This document shows positions 1 to 12,483 of a DNA stretch of 64,000 bases, in pieces. How positions within the stretch are numbered: position 1 is the stretch's first letter; the number at the start of each line of letters is the position of its first letter. The notes beneath the pieces are model-generated. The model saw nothing but the letters and a program-made list of their open reading frames with translations, did not search any database and was not told the origin of the DNA. The stretch comes from Cryptomeria japonica. Lineage: Eukaryota; Streptophyta; Pinopsida; Cupressales; Cupressaceae. The stretch spans positions 233,732,396 through 233,796,395 of the forward strand of contig NC_081406.1 in the NCBI RefSeq assembly GCF_030272615.1, in the 5' to 3' direction. The translations under genes and the position numbers were made by a program.

Positions 1-519
1 ACCTTTTCTACCTATGACACATGTCATTCATCTCTTAATTCCTACACTGCCTACCCTCTTATTATTTTCTTATTTCTTTTACCTACCCTCTAATCTTACC
101 CAACCATTTATCTTTTACACCTCTCAATCTTAGCCCTCCATTTCTTACAATGTCTTCTATATAAGGAGATTCTTCTTTCATTATCAACCCTCAACTACTA
201 GCACTTCCAAGCATTCTAGCTTTCGAACTTTCATATGCGATCAAACCTACTTGCAACCACATTTCCGTTCTTTGTTGAGCTCTTGTGCACACAAAAAATC
301 TGAGAGCAAATATACCAAGCAAGATCAATGGAGATAAGAAGAATGGAGATCCAAACCCTATTGGAAATGTGATGGTATAATCTTTATGATTTGTTGATTT
401 ACATTGTCTTAGGTAATCTTCATATGTTATGGTGGATCTTTGTTGTTGTTAGGCTAGGGTTTTGTGGTTGAATCTATTTTAGTCTTTTAATATTGTTGTT
501 TCTATTTTCACCATAAACA
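1..519 (+). repeat. Element A 5' LTR (first ~223 bp outside window)
   Basis: Aligns almost without gaps to the last 520 bases of the 38345-39087 LTR and ends in ATAAACA, like that copy. The missing part should start TGTAGACACC as in the 3' copy. The by-eye divergence of about 4% indicates an old but recognisable insertion. Confidence 0.9.
158..165 (+). promoter_or_regulatory. TATA box of element A 5' LTR
   Basis: TATATAAG lies about 355 bp before the LTR end and is unchanged in the 3' LTR at 38725-38732. Position and conservation suit the start of genomic RNA transcription. Confidence 0.6.
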
Positions 520-522
520 TTT

Positions 523-540
523 TGGCACGCTCGGTGGGAC
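523..540 (+). promoter_or_regulatory. Element A primer-binding site
   Basis: The 18-mer TGGCACGCTCGGTGGGAC starts three bases after the LTR end. It begins TGG, the complement of the tRNA CCA end, which is where gypsy elements place their minus-strand primer site. I do not assign the tRNA. Confidence 0.6.
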
Positions 541-3245
541 ATAGATTTTTGTTAGATCTATGTTTTTTTGCAGGTTTTTTTTAACCCTATATTGCTATTT
601 TGTAAAACAATTTGGAGAATAACCTTGTGCAGCTAAGGTTTTGGACACAAGATCAAGATCTTGGAGAGATTTTATTTGATCTCACAAACAGATTGGAATT
701 TTTGCACGCAATTTTTTTGGCAGGTTGAGAACAGTATTAAAAGCTTTCAATCAAAAAATCAGATCTTTTAGAGCATATTTGAATTTTTTATGGTTTTTTA
801 ATGAATTTTCATAAAAAATTAATTTTGAGAGCAACTGAGCGCATTTTTTGAATTTTCTTATATCTTTGGAATTCTCTTAGATTTATACATAGGATCTGTT
901 CTTTGTGATTTTAATTTTGATGCAAAATATTTCCTAAAAATTGGATCTTTAAAAATTAGGATTTTTCATTATTTTGATCAGATCTCACAAACTGCTTTGA
1001 ATTTTGGCATAAAATTTTTGTTGCAAGTTAAGAAAAGTATTAGACATTTTCAGTAAAAAAATCATATTTTTGGGAGCATATTTGAATTTTCTATGAATTG
1101 TTTATACATTTTCAGAAAAGAATATTTTTGAGAGAAAATGAGAGAATTTTTTGGATTTGTTTATAGTTTTGGAAAGTTCTCATAATTATACATAGGATCC
1201 GTTCTTTACGATTTTAATTTTGATGCAAAATAATTCCTTAAAATTCGGATCTTTAAAAGTTAGGGTGTTTCATTATTTTGATCATATCTCACAAACTGCT
1301 TGGCATTTTTGCAGAATTGTTTTTATGTAGCTTGGGAATGAGATCAGGAGTTTCCAGTAAAAAATTCAGATTTTTTGGATCAATTGTACATTTTCTATGA
1401 ATTTTTTATGCTTTTTTGAGCAAATTAGATTTTTTTTTTTGGATTTTCTTACATTTCTGGAAATTTCTTGAAATTTTATAGGTGGTCTATTTTTTATGAT
1501 GCAAAATAGCTCATGGAAAATCAGATCTTCGAATTTGTCAAAAAAATGCATTGTCGAAGGCCCTTATTTCACAAATTCTTTTGGATCTAAAATTTACCTA
1601 ACTTTTGTGCTTGCAGGAGGGTTATTATTTCAAAACTACTCACAAATATTTGTTGCATGATTTTGGCAAGGGTTTTCTTTTGATTTTCTTTGTGTGCCTT
1701 GTTTTCATAGATTAGCAAACACTTCAATTGGTGCACTAAAATTGAACTAGTGTCTTTTGTGTCTTGGGCACTAGGCTCTTTGTGTTTATCTTTAGAGGGT
1801 CTGTCTTCCCATGTGGTCATTAGGACTACTAGTGAGGGGGGAATGAACCAAGTGGTAGAAAGTAAAACCCACCTCTTTCAAATCACTATAAATAACTGTA
1901 TCCATGGTGAAAGCCATGGGTAATATGTGTTGATTAGTTCATACCGACACTATGTCTCCCCATAAACCCGTTTGATCAAATTTATTTGATCAATAGTAGG
2001 GCATAACTCCTACCAGCTGGGAGCCTTCTGTATTTACAAAGCTAAAAGTGTCGCATGTATGGCCACATGAACGGATGCCCTTACTAGCACATTTTTGTTT
2101 TAGAAAACCAAAATCCTTCTAGTTGTTGGAGTAGGAGGTTGGACCTCTGGAGCAGCCCACACACATATGGTTCTTAGTAGAGATACAAAGTTCACCACGA
2201 GGAGTTTTCATGGGGACTGGTGCTTGGTTTCCCCAGAGAAGTGAGTGCCGAGGGTGGAGCAAGTGGGGTCAAGCATCTAAGTATCCACTCTGAATAGCAT
2301 AGCCTTGGGGGAAACCCCATGTGGGATCAACAACTATTGTCCTAGCCAACCATAAGAATTGTGCTTGTCTTCTTTTAAACATTCGAACATTCAAGATCAA
2401 ACATCAAAACATTGTGTCTTTTGTGTCTTCAAGTGTATGCAAAACATTATTACATCAAACAACACACTTTTCTTTGAGTCATTTTGAGTCTAAACACTTG
2501 CAAACATTGAGTCTTCATCAATATTGTGTCTTCTTGTCACAAAAAACGATCACAAATTTAGATTTGGTCACAACAACAACTTCAAAATTTGGAAAGAATT
2601 GCACTTAGGTTTTAAAATGCGTCTGTGTCTGACAAGAAACAAATCTGTGTGCTTCAACCGCATCTGTGAAGGATACAGACATGTCTATGTTCAGTATTGG
2701 AAAAAACCATACAGTCCAGCAAACAAGAGCAATTGGTTTTATAATTCTTGAACTTCCTAGGTTATTTCTTTGGGTTTTCATCTAGAATTCAGCCTATTTT
2801 TGGGTCTCACAAAGTTCATCATTTCTTTACACCTTGCATTACATTCACATTTATCAAAACTTGAGTCAAAAGGTCACTTGCTTGTCCTCATATTGCTTTG
2901 TCAACATAATACATACAACAACATTTTTCTAAGTGGTCCCTCATCAAGGTCTATCACCTTTGGGTCTCATTTGGTCTTACTTAGAGTCAAGGTCAACTGA
3001 CCTCATCAAGAGAAACTATCATCTCTTTGGAAGCCACACCTACTCTACCACATACATACTTCATCTTACACTTTAGATATTGCAAGTAAACCTCAGATTC
3101 ATTTACATTTCATCCAATTCTTGGTCTTCCATAGTCTTTCCATTTGCATCTAGTCTCACACATCTTGGTTACGACCTAGTTCATTGTTGAAACCCATTCC
3201 CAAAAATCTAGGAAAGAAGCTAAAGAGGCTCAAGAGTCCACAAAC
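541..3245 (+). other. Element A untranslated leader
   Basis: About 2.7 kb between primer site and gag start with no convincing coding sequence. The first kilobase is a T-rich tandem array (listed separately). The rest is unique-looking and full of stops in all frames. Short open frames here are not supported as genes. Long leaders are common in Tat/Athila-type gypsy elements. Confidence 0.6.
678..1565 (+). repeat. Tandem repeat, about 303-bp unit, three copies
   Basis: Units start at 678, 981 and about 1285 with (g/t)atctcacaaac. Each continues through an A/T-rich block containing catatttgaattttctatg-like text and, near its end, 'tacataggatc(t/c)gttctt'. A degraded fourth start (tttcacaaattc) lies near 1567. 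The copies differ by substitutions and small indels. Confidence 0.75.
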
Positions 3246-6137
3246 ATGAGTGCCTATGAGTATGACAATGATATCTTCTTCAGTTCTGATTATACCACAT
3301 TACCTGACATGGACACTTATAGAAACACTCAAAATGTTGATAACATGGATAATACAAATAACAATGATACACACAATGACAATACAGACAACTTTTCCAT
3401 ACATTCAGCAGAAGTGGAAGACTCCATCATGGATCCCCATTTTAATAGATTGGTTGAGGGAATCATGAGAAGAGATAGACAATATTTCCTACAAGTGATG
3501 GCACAAAGTGGAGCTAAAATACCTCATGATTTTGACATGTCTCAAATAGTGGAAAATCGACCTATGCAAGAAACTCAACTCAACATGGATCAAAGGAGGC
3601 CTAATAGTGGAGGTACTAGAGGACCAAATTTCGTGCCTGAGTTTCCATCATCTTTGTTTCAAAAACCTGAGGTCCCAAATACACATGGTCAAGCTTATGA
3701 TACTCATGAAAGAGCATCTCATGAACAACTTCATCTACGTAGACCATTATGGAAGTCTTATGTAGATAAATACACTCAATTGCATACCAATACTAAGGAC
3801 CAGCCTCCAAAACAATTAGATATCCAGAGGCATGCTCAAAATTTGGACACAAGGAAATCTGATGTCAAATTTGGGGGCAACACACAAGAACAAACTCATG
3901 ACATGCCTGTAGAATATGATATACATGGACAAAGCAGATATTTCATTCCTCATTATAACTCTATACTAGGTGGTTCCTATATGGAGTATCATTATAGACC
4001 TCCTCCATATGAACATGTCTATGATCAATACCATCCATATATGTAGTAGCCTCTTCCCCCACCCGGTGGCTTAGGCATGGGATATGATCCAAGAATTTGG
4101 TCTCCACCTAAGAACAATTTGGAAAAATAGATAAAGGACTTACAAAAGAAAACAGAGGACATTAATACACCAAAGCCAACTTTCACAATGAGAGACATAT
4201 GTCCCTATCCATTTGACAAAAGCATTCCAATGCCTCCTTTTCCTACATATTTCATGACACCAAAGTTTGATAAGTACAGAGCTAAAGGGGATCCTAAGGC
4301 ACATATAAGACAATTTTTCACAGCTTGCATTGAGGTAGAAGCAGAAGAAACATACTTGATGAGATTGTTTCCACAAAGCTTAGGTGATCAAGCTATGGAA
4401 TGGTTCTCCCAACTTCCACCTGGAATTAAGTCATGGGGTGATTTAGCAGAAGCTTTCATACAACATTTCTCATACAAAATAGAGATAGATATATTAGTTA
4501 CCACTTTGTGCAACACCAAACAAAAGGATGGGGAGTCCTTTTCATCATTCTTACAAAGATGGAAGAATTTAGCCAGCAGATGCTCTTGTGAAATTCCACA
4601 AAAACGAATGGTAGAGATGTTCACACAGAATGTCAACAAATACATTGGTTATGACTTAAGGAAAGCTTGTTCATCTAGTTTTAAGGACGTCATTGAGAAA
4701 GGATTAGTGATAGAGAAGGTCCTAATTGAGAAAGGCATCATCAAAATATTCAAAGAAAATAAAGAGGACTTTAAAGGAAAAGACAAGCCAAGATTTTGGA
4801 AAAAGAACAAGAACACAGTAAATGATGGTCTTGTCAATGCTAACATAGTGAGACCCAAAATCATTCTTTCCATGTCAAGTTCTACAAAAAACCAAGTGAA
4901 TACTCAAACAAATTCCAAACCACGAAGGAAATATACCCTATTGGGAGAACCACTTGAATCAACTTTCAAGAAGCTAGTGGAAAACAAGATAATAACAATT
5001 CCAGACAATCCTCCATATGAGACAAAAGTCTAACCAAATTGGTGGAATGACGATGATTATTGCAAATATCACAAGAGCAAGGGACATAAAATAGGAAATT
5101 GCCATCGCTTGAAGAACATTATAGAAGATCTTAATGATAGAGGTGATATTGAGATCGAAGGACATACATCCAATCAAGAACATGAGATGTTTAAGGAACC
5201 ATTCCCTAAACATGACAAGGGAAAAGCCAAAGCCACAAATGAGCAAGCCAACTATACAAAAGAATCCTATAGCTATGATTCAACTATTAATCATATTTCA
5301 GTGGACAATTATGTCTTTACCATTATCAAAAAGGACAAAATGCTTGAAAATTCTACCCAAAGGCCTAAAGTTGTCCTAAAAGGCATTGGACCTTGTTTTT
5401 TATCTTCTTCCGAATGTAATGTCACAACTCGTCGAGGTAAAATCACCCTACAAGGTGCTTAAGCTAAAACCGCCACTTCCCCAACAACCAAACCTGAGTA
5501 TAATCTAGTAGAACAATTGGGGAAGACACTCACACTTATCTCAATCCTAGAACTATTGTGTATCTCTCCTTTGCGTAAAGCCATACTTGACAAAGTCCTA
5601 AGAGAAACTTTTGTACCCGCTAATCTGAACGTAGACTATTTTCAAGCCATGGTGGGATACCATTTCATTCCACATTCTCTTACATTCAATGAAGTTGATG
5701 ACGCTATCGTAAGCCAACCATATAATGCACCTTTACACATTGAAGCCTTCCTACACAAACATCAAATAAAAGGAGTCCTCATAGATGGAGGATCCGGTCT
5801 AAACATTTGTACATTTAATACTCTTAAGAAATTGGGATATTCTGAAAGGGCTGTGAATTCTACACATGCAATTACCATAAAGGCATATGATGACGAGGAA
5901 TGCTCATCCAACGGTACAATCACTTTACCTCTCAGAGTTGGGCTAGTTACGAAGGATGTGGTTTGTCAAGTCCTTGATTTAGATCTCACATACAATATAC
6001 TCTTGGGACGTCCATGGATTCATGAAATGAGAGTTGTTCCTTCAACATATCATCGATGTATCAAGTTTCCACACAATGGAGTTGAAGTGACTATCAAAGC
6101 GGAACCAAACCCATTCATATATTGCAATAGTTTGTGA
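3246..6137 (+). pseudogene. gag-pr: Element A gag-protease polyprotein, decayed
   Basis: One reading frame runs from ATG 3246 to 6137, broken only by in-frame stops (4044-4049, about 4130, 5031-5033, 5460-5462), with no frameshift. Order: an Asn/Asp/His-rich N-terminus; a Retrotrans_gag capsid domain (about 4190-4640; motifs LMRLFPQSLGDQAMEWF and FLQRWKNLASRC); a knuckle-like segment (about 5055-5110, CKYHKSKGHKIGNC); and an aspartic protease (about 5640-6100) with GVLIDGGSG and, near its end, NILLGRPW. The expected protease Asp-Ser/Thr-Gly reads Asp-Gly-Gly. This would have supplied capsid and maturation protease to gypsy particles. The stops make it inactive as read. Confidence 0.85.
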
Positions 6138-6954
6138 CCTAGATCAGAAATAACAATCCTAGTCAATCGAGAGGTTGTTCCTCCATCATCATATGTTGAT
6201 CCAAAATCCTTGAAAGCTTCTACATCAAATCAAGGAGAGCTAAAAGAAAACTTCAAGGTTAAAGACATGGGATGTGGTGAGTATATCTTTCATGTTGATC
6301 AATTCCCACTATCTCCTAAGATATTTAGTCGACAAAAACAACCTACAAACAATTTCTAATGCCAAGGAATTGGGTACGAAGCACCTAGTGTTGTGGCTAC
6401 TAAGTCTTAATGCAAATCTCCTCTAGTGGTGCAAGTAGCTCTTGATATCAAGTCCTAAGAGTGGTTCCAACAAAGAATCTATTGAATATATTGCCAGCCC
6501 TCTTGAAAACTCACATAGGCTTACCATTTCATCCACTCATTCCATTTCCACTCCTCTCCTAGACTTGGATCAATAAGAATCACACAAGCCCTTACTCATT
6601 CAAGATAAAAAGTCAAGCTATGAAAAGAAAAATCTAAAAGTAAAAAATAAAGAGAAGTCCTTTAGTCCAAATCAAAATCAAAACCTATTAGACTCTACAA
6701 AAATCAAAGTCAAGGATAAAAATCCTATAAAGAAAAAAGAACAAGAGTTGATCTCCCCTAATATCAAAATAACTGGGGGTAAAAGTTCTACAATTTTAAG
6801 TCAAAACGCATACTTGTTGATCCTAAGTCTCCATCATGCTATCCCACTTCCAATTATTTTCCCAATCATAAGCCTTCATAACACATCCACTTGTTCCACA
6901 CATCCATTCCCTTTTGGCAATACATCACATCAATGGACCTTTAATAGAACTTCC
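6138..6954 (+). pseudogene. Element A region after protease, decayed, no RT
   Basis: The gag-protease frame continues openly to about 6358 (ending near KIFSRQKQPTNNF) and then breaks up into stop-rich Lys/Ser-rich sequence. No RT, RNase H or integrase motif is visible in any frame before element B begins. Either A lost its polymerase before B arrived, or its family is non-autonomous. Confidence 0.5.
6950..6954. repeat. Target-site duplication of element B, left copy
   Basis: CTTCC directly before the B LTR start matches CTTCT at 30854-30858 in four of five bases. Together with the inverted LTR ends (TGTT...AACA in the right copy) it fixes the insertion limits. Confidence 0.7.
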
Positions 6955-7303
6955 TATTATCACTGATTAAAATTGGGTTTTTCTTTTCTCATGATTGGTT
7001 ATGGTATGTTGAATTTTTTGAATAGGGTGTATTTCCAAATGCTTCAGCTTTCTTCTAGCCTTTAAGGGTTTAAGGGTTTTTGATTTTAGATCCTATCGTA
7101 TTTGTTTTAAACCCTCTGGTTTCTAATCTGTCGTTACTTTATTCACTTAAGTAATGGGTCATGGAGTCATAGGAGGTGTTCCTCCTTGTTGTTTGCCTAG
7201 GCAGTTATGTTAATTAATCAAAAAATTTATGCCTTGTGTATTTTTCTTCTAAAGTTGTCAGGCCCAGTAACCAGTGCGCATCTCGCAGATTAATCCACGG
7301 CTC

Positions 7304-7355
7304 GCGTTATTTCGCTAGGCGAAGTTGCGCGTAGTTTATACCCCGTGAAATAGCG
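7304..7355. promoter_or_regulatory. Long imperfect hairpin, first of a series in B LTR
   Basis: GCGTTATTTCGC is mirrored 30 bases later by GTGAAATAGCG. The right LTR counterpart is 24602-24653. The same stem sequence recurs in each unit of the downstream tandem array (for example 7971-8022) and, decayed, near 8551-8605. Confidence 0.6.
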
Positions 7356-7417
7356 AAAACCACATGGAATGCCACATTGATGATCTAGCTGGTTGTTGAC
7401 AGCGAGTAAAATGGTGG

Positions 7418-7423
7418 CACGTG
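7418..7423. promoter_or_regulatory. G-box CACGTG in B 5' LTR
   Basis: CACGTG is the core recognised by plant bZIP/bHLH factors. Further copies lie at 7765-7770, 8042-8047 and 8319-8324, one per tandem unit. In the right LTR they are at 24716-24721, 25340-25345, 25617-25622 and 25693-25698. TGAGTCA or GACGAGTCA motifs accompany them in the repeats. Function is inferred from motif and position only. Confidence 0.4.
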
Positions 7424-7514
7424 GCACAAGTCACAATAGTCAGCAGGTCAAGGTTAAAGGCTAAAAGGCGGGCCCCAGAGGTGAGTCATGTCACAGGTAG
7501 ATATGACTTGGCGG

Positions 7515-8335
7515 GTACAGCTGTTAATAACACCTAGAGCCCCGTGGTTTACTTTTGGCAAATAACAGAGTGACAAGTCAGCTCCGAGAGTGACTAGATG
7601 CCAGGTGTTTATGACGAGTCAGTGGGCCCACCCCTCCTGAGAGCCTTTTCAGAGGATTAAATGCCGATCAACTTCAGAGATGATCTGATGGCCCATGCTA
7701 TTTCGCAAAGGTAAAGTGCTCACTCTTTATGCCCACGAAATAGAGAGAATGGACGAGAACCGTCCACGTGTCATGATGCTGACCTGGAGGATAGAGCTGT
7801 TGAGATGAAAGTGGGGCCCCGTGGTTTTCTTTTGGCAAATGACAAAGCGACAAATCAGTGCCGAAAGTGACAGGGCGCCAGGTGTTCACGATGAGTCAGC
7901 GGGCCCACCCCTCCTGAGAGCCTTTTCAGAGGATTAAATGCCGATCAACTTCAGAGATGATCCAACGGCCCGCGCTATTTCGCAAGGGTAAAGTGCTCAC
8001 TCTTTATGCCCGTGAAATAGCGAGAATGAACGAGAACCATCCACGTGTCATGATGCTGACTTGGAGGATAGAGCTGTCAAGACGAAAGTGAGGCCCCGTG
8101 GTTTTCTTTTGGCAAATGACAGAGCGACAAATCAGCGCCAAAAGTGACAGGGCGCCAGGTGTTTATGACAAGTCAGCGGGCCCACCCCTCCTGAGAGCCT
8201 TTTTAGAGGATTAAATGCCGATCAACTTCAGAGATGATCCGACGGCCTATGCTATTTCGCAAGGGTAAAGTGCTCACAATTTATGCCCGCGAAATAGTGA
8301 GAATGAATGAGAACCATCCACGTGTCATGATGACA
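7515..8335 (+). repeat. Tandem array, 277-bp unit, three copies, in B 5' LTR
   Basis: The landmark GGGCCCACCCCTCCTGAG recurs at 7624, 7901 and 8178, exactly 277 bases apart. Each unit holds a hairpin whose arms are (C)GCTATTTCGC and GCGAAATAGCG (with substitutions), an inner arm pair GGGTAAAG/CTTTATGCCC and a G-box. The block is GC-richer than the rest of the element. It lies upstream of the putative LORF promoter, as expected for a U3 enhancer. Confidence 0.8.
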
Positions 8336-8381
8336 TGTGGTCTAAGAAGAAAGTATGGGCCCGCTAAGGTAGAAACGTCGG

Positions 8382-8389
8382 TACAAAAG
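8382..8389 (+). promoter_or_regulatory. Decayed upstream TATA box (TACAAAAG), B 5' LTR
   Basis: The right LTR has TATAAAAG at the aligned place (25680-25687). Here one T to C change spoils it, and the neighbouring G-box is also changed (CACGCG). It lies about 590 bp before the first LORF start codon. Confidence 0.45.
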
Positions 8390-8979
8390 AAAGACACGCG
8401 GCCAGTGTCAAGTGGAATGTGAAGGGGATTTCAAGGCCAATGATTAGACGCCACATGGTATTATGTAGCCAATAGAAAAGTGGGACCCAGAGAAAAGCCA
8501 AAGCCGTCAGTTAATCTAACGCTCGATCAAGTTTCTTTTGATCGAACGGTTGGCGTTATTTCGCAGGACTAAGCTACCCAATAGTTATGCCTCGCGAAGT
8601 TGTGAAAGAACAAAATGAAGCACTTGTAGGAATATTGTGACTCGTTGGAGCAAAAAATATGAATTCTTGTATGAATTCAATTTCGAAGGGACGGCCGAAG
8701 CATGCGGTATCAATGTTACAGTTAAGGCCCTGAGTACAAATATTTGATTTCCTAACAACCAGGTAAAGATATCTTTCAAAGGATTTTGTAGAAGAGCAGA
8801 CACAGAGTTATTTTCCTGATATACAAAGCAAGTCGGTTCAATTGCAGAGCAAATTCCTTCAAGCAAAGAACAGGTTCTCTTGTATTTTTGTGTAGCAATT
8901 CTTGTACAGTGTTCTAAAATAGATAATTAATTTTTCGCAGAGTTGTTAAAGAGTGGCATTTATTTCTTGCATTTACAAA

Positions 8980-11570
8980 ATGGCTCCTAAAAGGGAATTC
9001 TCTGGCAAAGTTAACTATTTAGAAAGAAGTGTATGTGATGATTTTTTAGAATAGTTGACATTGTCAACCAATCAGGCATCAAAGGCTAAAGAGTTAGTGC
9101 CCAGGGCTCCCCATCTAAAAATAAGAGAAGGATTATATGACAAAGGCAATCGGTTGAGAGACCCACAGGTTGGACTGTCTAGGTTGGGGTTATTCAAAGT
9201 GGGATTTGGAATGAGAAATTCTCCTGCCCCACAAAACAGTATCTAGGAACTGGATGTTGGAAAACTAGTTGTCTCGGGAGTATTCATGGATACAGACCTG
9301 CTAACCCAAATGAAGTTAAATTATGATCTAGTCACAAGATGCATACGGGATGTAAATGGGAAAACCCGTGTTGAAATTAATGCTGAAGAGTTTAGGATGG
9401 CATTTGGGCTTAATGAGTTCACAAACTTCCTAGAACCTATAAATTTCACATCATTAGCCCAAATTTATGGTGCACAGAGAAGTCATCTTAGGAATGGTCC
9501 TCTCAAAGAACTTTTTGTGAAAATAGGAGGGTTAACAGTTGTAGGACCCAACACACAAGAGCCTTTCTCATTAAGTATGTTTATCTTGAGGGCTAAAGGA
9601 ATGTATTGGGCACTTTGTCAAGTTCTAGGAGAAGATGCTAAAGAAAATATGCCGAATCATTACTTGCTAATGATTGTCCAGATTTTGAATCCTTCTCTTG
9701 CTATCACATTTGATTATGCCTCTTTCATTACCGATGCTATCCATGGAGGGTTGATAGGAATAAAGAATGGAAAGGTGGACAGACCTTTCGGATGGTATTC
9801 ACTCCTAATGCACCTTTTTCTCTTCAAAGGTGGTGATTATTTTGCCAGCGGACTAGACCTGGTTAAGGAGAAGGAGGGAGAAAAAATGTCAGTACAATTA
9901 TGGAGTACTGTGTTGTCATGGGATAGAGAGGATGCTAGTTTTTTTAAGTTTGATAAATATTTTGCATCCAAAATAAGGAGTCCTCTCTGCTCTGATAACC
10001 CAAGAGTCCCCAAGGTTCTTCTGGAATTCATAAGGCCAAAAGAATTCGCAGAGAATATAAAAATTGTTCATAACTGGGGCGACATTTATTTATACCCAGT
10101 CTCCACAATTTTCAGAGTTTTTGGTTTCAGGGGTACTCCATTTTTGTTACCTTACCAGGTCCCTCTCAAAGTGGGGATAGCGGAGATCCTTAGGAAAATT
10201 GGTGGTCTACAAGAAGCAGAGTTGATAGGCAGAGGTAAAGGGACTATTTTCCCTGCAGCTACCATAGCCCACCAATTTGTAATAATGAAGGGAGGCTGGA
10301 ACTGCTTTGAGGATTTCCTTAAACCCTATCATTTGTCCATTGCAGTGTCTAGGTGTGCTAATCCAGAGGACTTCTTCAATGGTGTGTTTAGGAAGAAGGT
10401 AGCATGTAGAGGTAGGCCTCATCAATTCCAGTTTCCTGAAGACCTCATCAGAAATGAGTTTGATCTAGATGAGCAGGAGCTAAGGAAATAAAAGTGGGTG
10501 GCTTATAAGAAAGCCTTAGATTTTGCGCATAAGTTTGATGCTAGCTATGACCCATTGTCTAGCTTCTTCCCACTAGAAGAGAAAATAAAGTTTTTGATTG
10601 TTTGCTTTGAGGATGTGATGCAAACACTGAAGGAGAAGAGGGAAGTTGTAATTAAGAGCAACCCAGAAAAGGCCAGAATGATCCTAAGCAGGTCAGCTTC
10701 TAGCAAAGCAGTTCCTCCTGGTGATTACACACTGCACAAGAAATCAGGTTACAGTATGTTAGTGCCTACAACAGGGGAGCCCTCTACATCCAAAGGAAAG
10801 AGGAAGATACAAGGTGTCATTGACATCCAAGACAGCCCAAAGAAGCAAAGGGTGGGGAAGGAAGTGCAATCAGATACACATTTGTATTCCCCATCCCAAT
10901 CCCCTATCCATATAGGAGATGAACAAGCAGCAGCTGACTACCTCTTGCAGTTGGATAGTTTAGGGGAAATTGCATACACCTATGATGAAGTGGAGGAAGG
11001 AATGCCAAAAGAACCCATTGATGCTGAAATGGACATCACCTCTACTGAACTTAAAGGTCAGGAGTGGGATCCTGAGATAAAAAAGGCAAGTAGTGCCTTT
11101 CTAGCTGATAACAATTTTGTCACATCGGAAGCATTTGTGCAATTCATTTGGAAACAACATATAGAAAGATATAATGCTAGATGTGAGATGCGAAAGGCTG
11201 AGCAACCCAATAAAAATCCAGCCTTAGTGCAAGAAGAAATAAAACAAGAAATGATGGAAGAATTCAAAACCATCACCCCTGAGTAGGGAAGAGATATGGT
11301 AGTACAAGATGGAGTGCTTATCTTACCAGAGTGGGACATTGCAGATGCCCTGGTGTTAGATGTAGTAAGAAATGAGACTAAACCCATGGAAGGGGTAACT
11401 TTCAATAAAGATAATGCTGCACTAGTCATGTGGTCTTTCAAAAGAAATGAGAGCAAGAAAGGCAAAGATACCCAAGGGTCAAGTTACCTTGGTGGAATGA
11501 TGGTAAAGAGAGTGCAAAGTACAAGGGTAGTAGAAGCTGCTAGCACTGTGCTAGAAACTGCAAAATTCAG
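8980..11570 (+). pseudogene. LORF copy 1 (LTR-encoded ORF), C-terminus deleted
   Basis: The frame begins MAPKREFSGK and stays in one frame to 11570, with stops at 9052, 9244, 10489 and 11284. It is clearly the same frame as the copies at 12484 and 26278. Visible parts: an N-terminal globular region with motifs FDYASFITDAIHGG and GWYSLLMHLFLFKGG (about residues 245-285); NWGDIYLYP and GFRGTPFLLPYQVP (about 365-395); a bipartite nuclear-localisation-like basic pair KGKRK...PKKQR (about 604-625); an acidic linker; and FKTITPE (about 765) followed by ILPEWDIADALVLD. The coiled coil and C-terminus are lost because the LTR is deleted after 11570. I recognise no named family. The role is unknown. 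Confidence 0.75.
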
Positions 11571-12125
11571 TCTTCAAGGTCATTCACAACTTTATTTACT
11601 GTTTTCATTCTGAATAATCCAGGGTTGTTCCGTTTGAATGGAATTGCAAAGCAATTTTAGTATAAGTGTTTGTTATCTTTTCTCTTTAGAAGGGAAATTA
11701 AATATGCGGGATTACTCATACCAGTAAATTCTTTGGGAGGAGTTTTGAATTTTTAGGACCATAGCTTAGATTGGAATGCTTGAATTCTTGTATGAGTAAG
11801 GCATATATAAGGATTAATAGAAACCGAGTCGATGGGAAACATAAAGATGTATTGTTTGAGGAGTTTTATTTGAGTTTAGATGACTCTGTGACCTTGGATA
11901 AGGCACTGGTATTAATTAAAGTTGTTTATTGCATGCTTTGTTGATCGAAATGCTGAACATAAGTACAATTTTCATTCTTTGTTTTCAGTTGATTTCAAGG
12001 TGAATAGACCCACTAGTTTTCTGGACTAGTTTGCTGTGGGTTTATGTTTAAAAGTGTGAATTTAATTCACAAAGGTATACCCACCTGGGCTCTGAGTAAG
12101 CCCAAAGTGTAGAAGGTTTAATCAA
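11571..12125 (+). repeat. LTR tail fragment joined to LORF copy 1
   Basis: Matches about 30187-30735 of the right LTR, directly joined after a deletion corresponding to 28868-30186. It contains TATATAAGG at 11804-11812, the downstream TATA-like box. No gene. Confidence 0.8.
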
Positions 12126-12172
12126 TCTTTATGCCCGCAAGGGTAAAGTGCTCACTCTTTATGCCCGCAAGG
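12126..12172 (+). repeat. Junction scar with 17-bp direct repeat
   Basis: TCTTTATGCCCGCAAGG occurs at 12126-12142 and 12156-12172, separated by GTAAAGTGCTCAC. This is text from the hairpin loop region of the 277-bp units, transplanted to the join between the LTR tail and the second LORF unit. Confidence 0.75.
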
Positions 12173-12483
12173 CTATGAATTCAATTTCGAAGGGACGACC
12201 GAAGCATGCGGAATCAATGTTACAGTTAAGGCCCTGAGTACAAATATTTGATTTCCTAACAACCGGGTAAAGATATCTTTTAAAGGATTTTGTAGAAGAG
12301 GAGACGCAGAGTTATTTTCTTGATATACAGAGCAAGTCGGCTCAGTTGTAGAGCAAATTCCTTCAAGCAAAAAATAGGTTCTCTTGTATTTTTGTGTAGG
12401 AATTCTTGTGCAGTGTTCTAAAATAGATAATTAATTTTTCATAGAGTTGTTTAAGAGTGGCATTTATTTCTTGCATTTACAAA

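Noticed and set aside
1366-3000. Small open frames in the element A leader
   Set aside because: Low-complexity T-rich tandem repeats and untranslated leader; no conserved motif and no match between repeat units in frame.
6964-6972. Alternative LTR start at TGATTAAAA
   Set aside because: It gives no target duplication. Starting at 6955/24253 gives TGTT...AACA ends in the right copy and CTTCC/CTTCT flanks.
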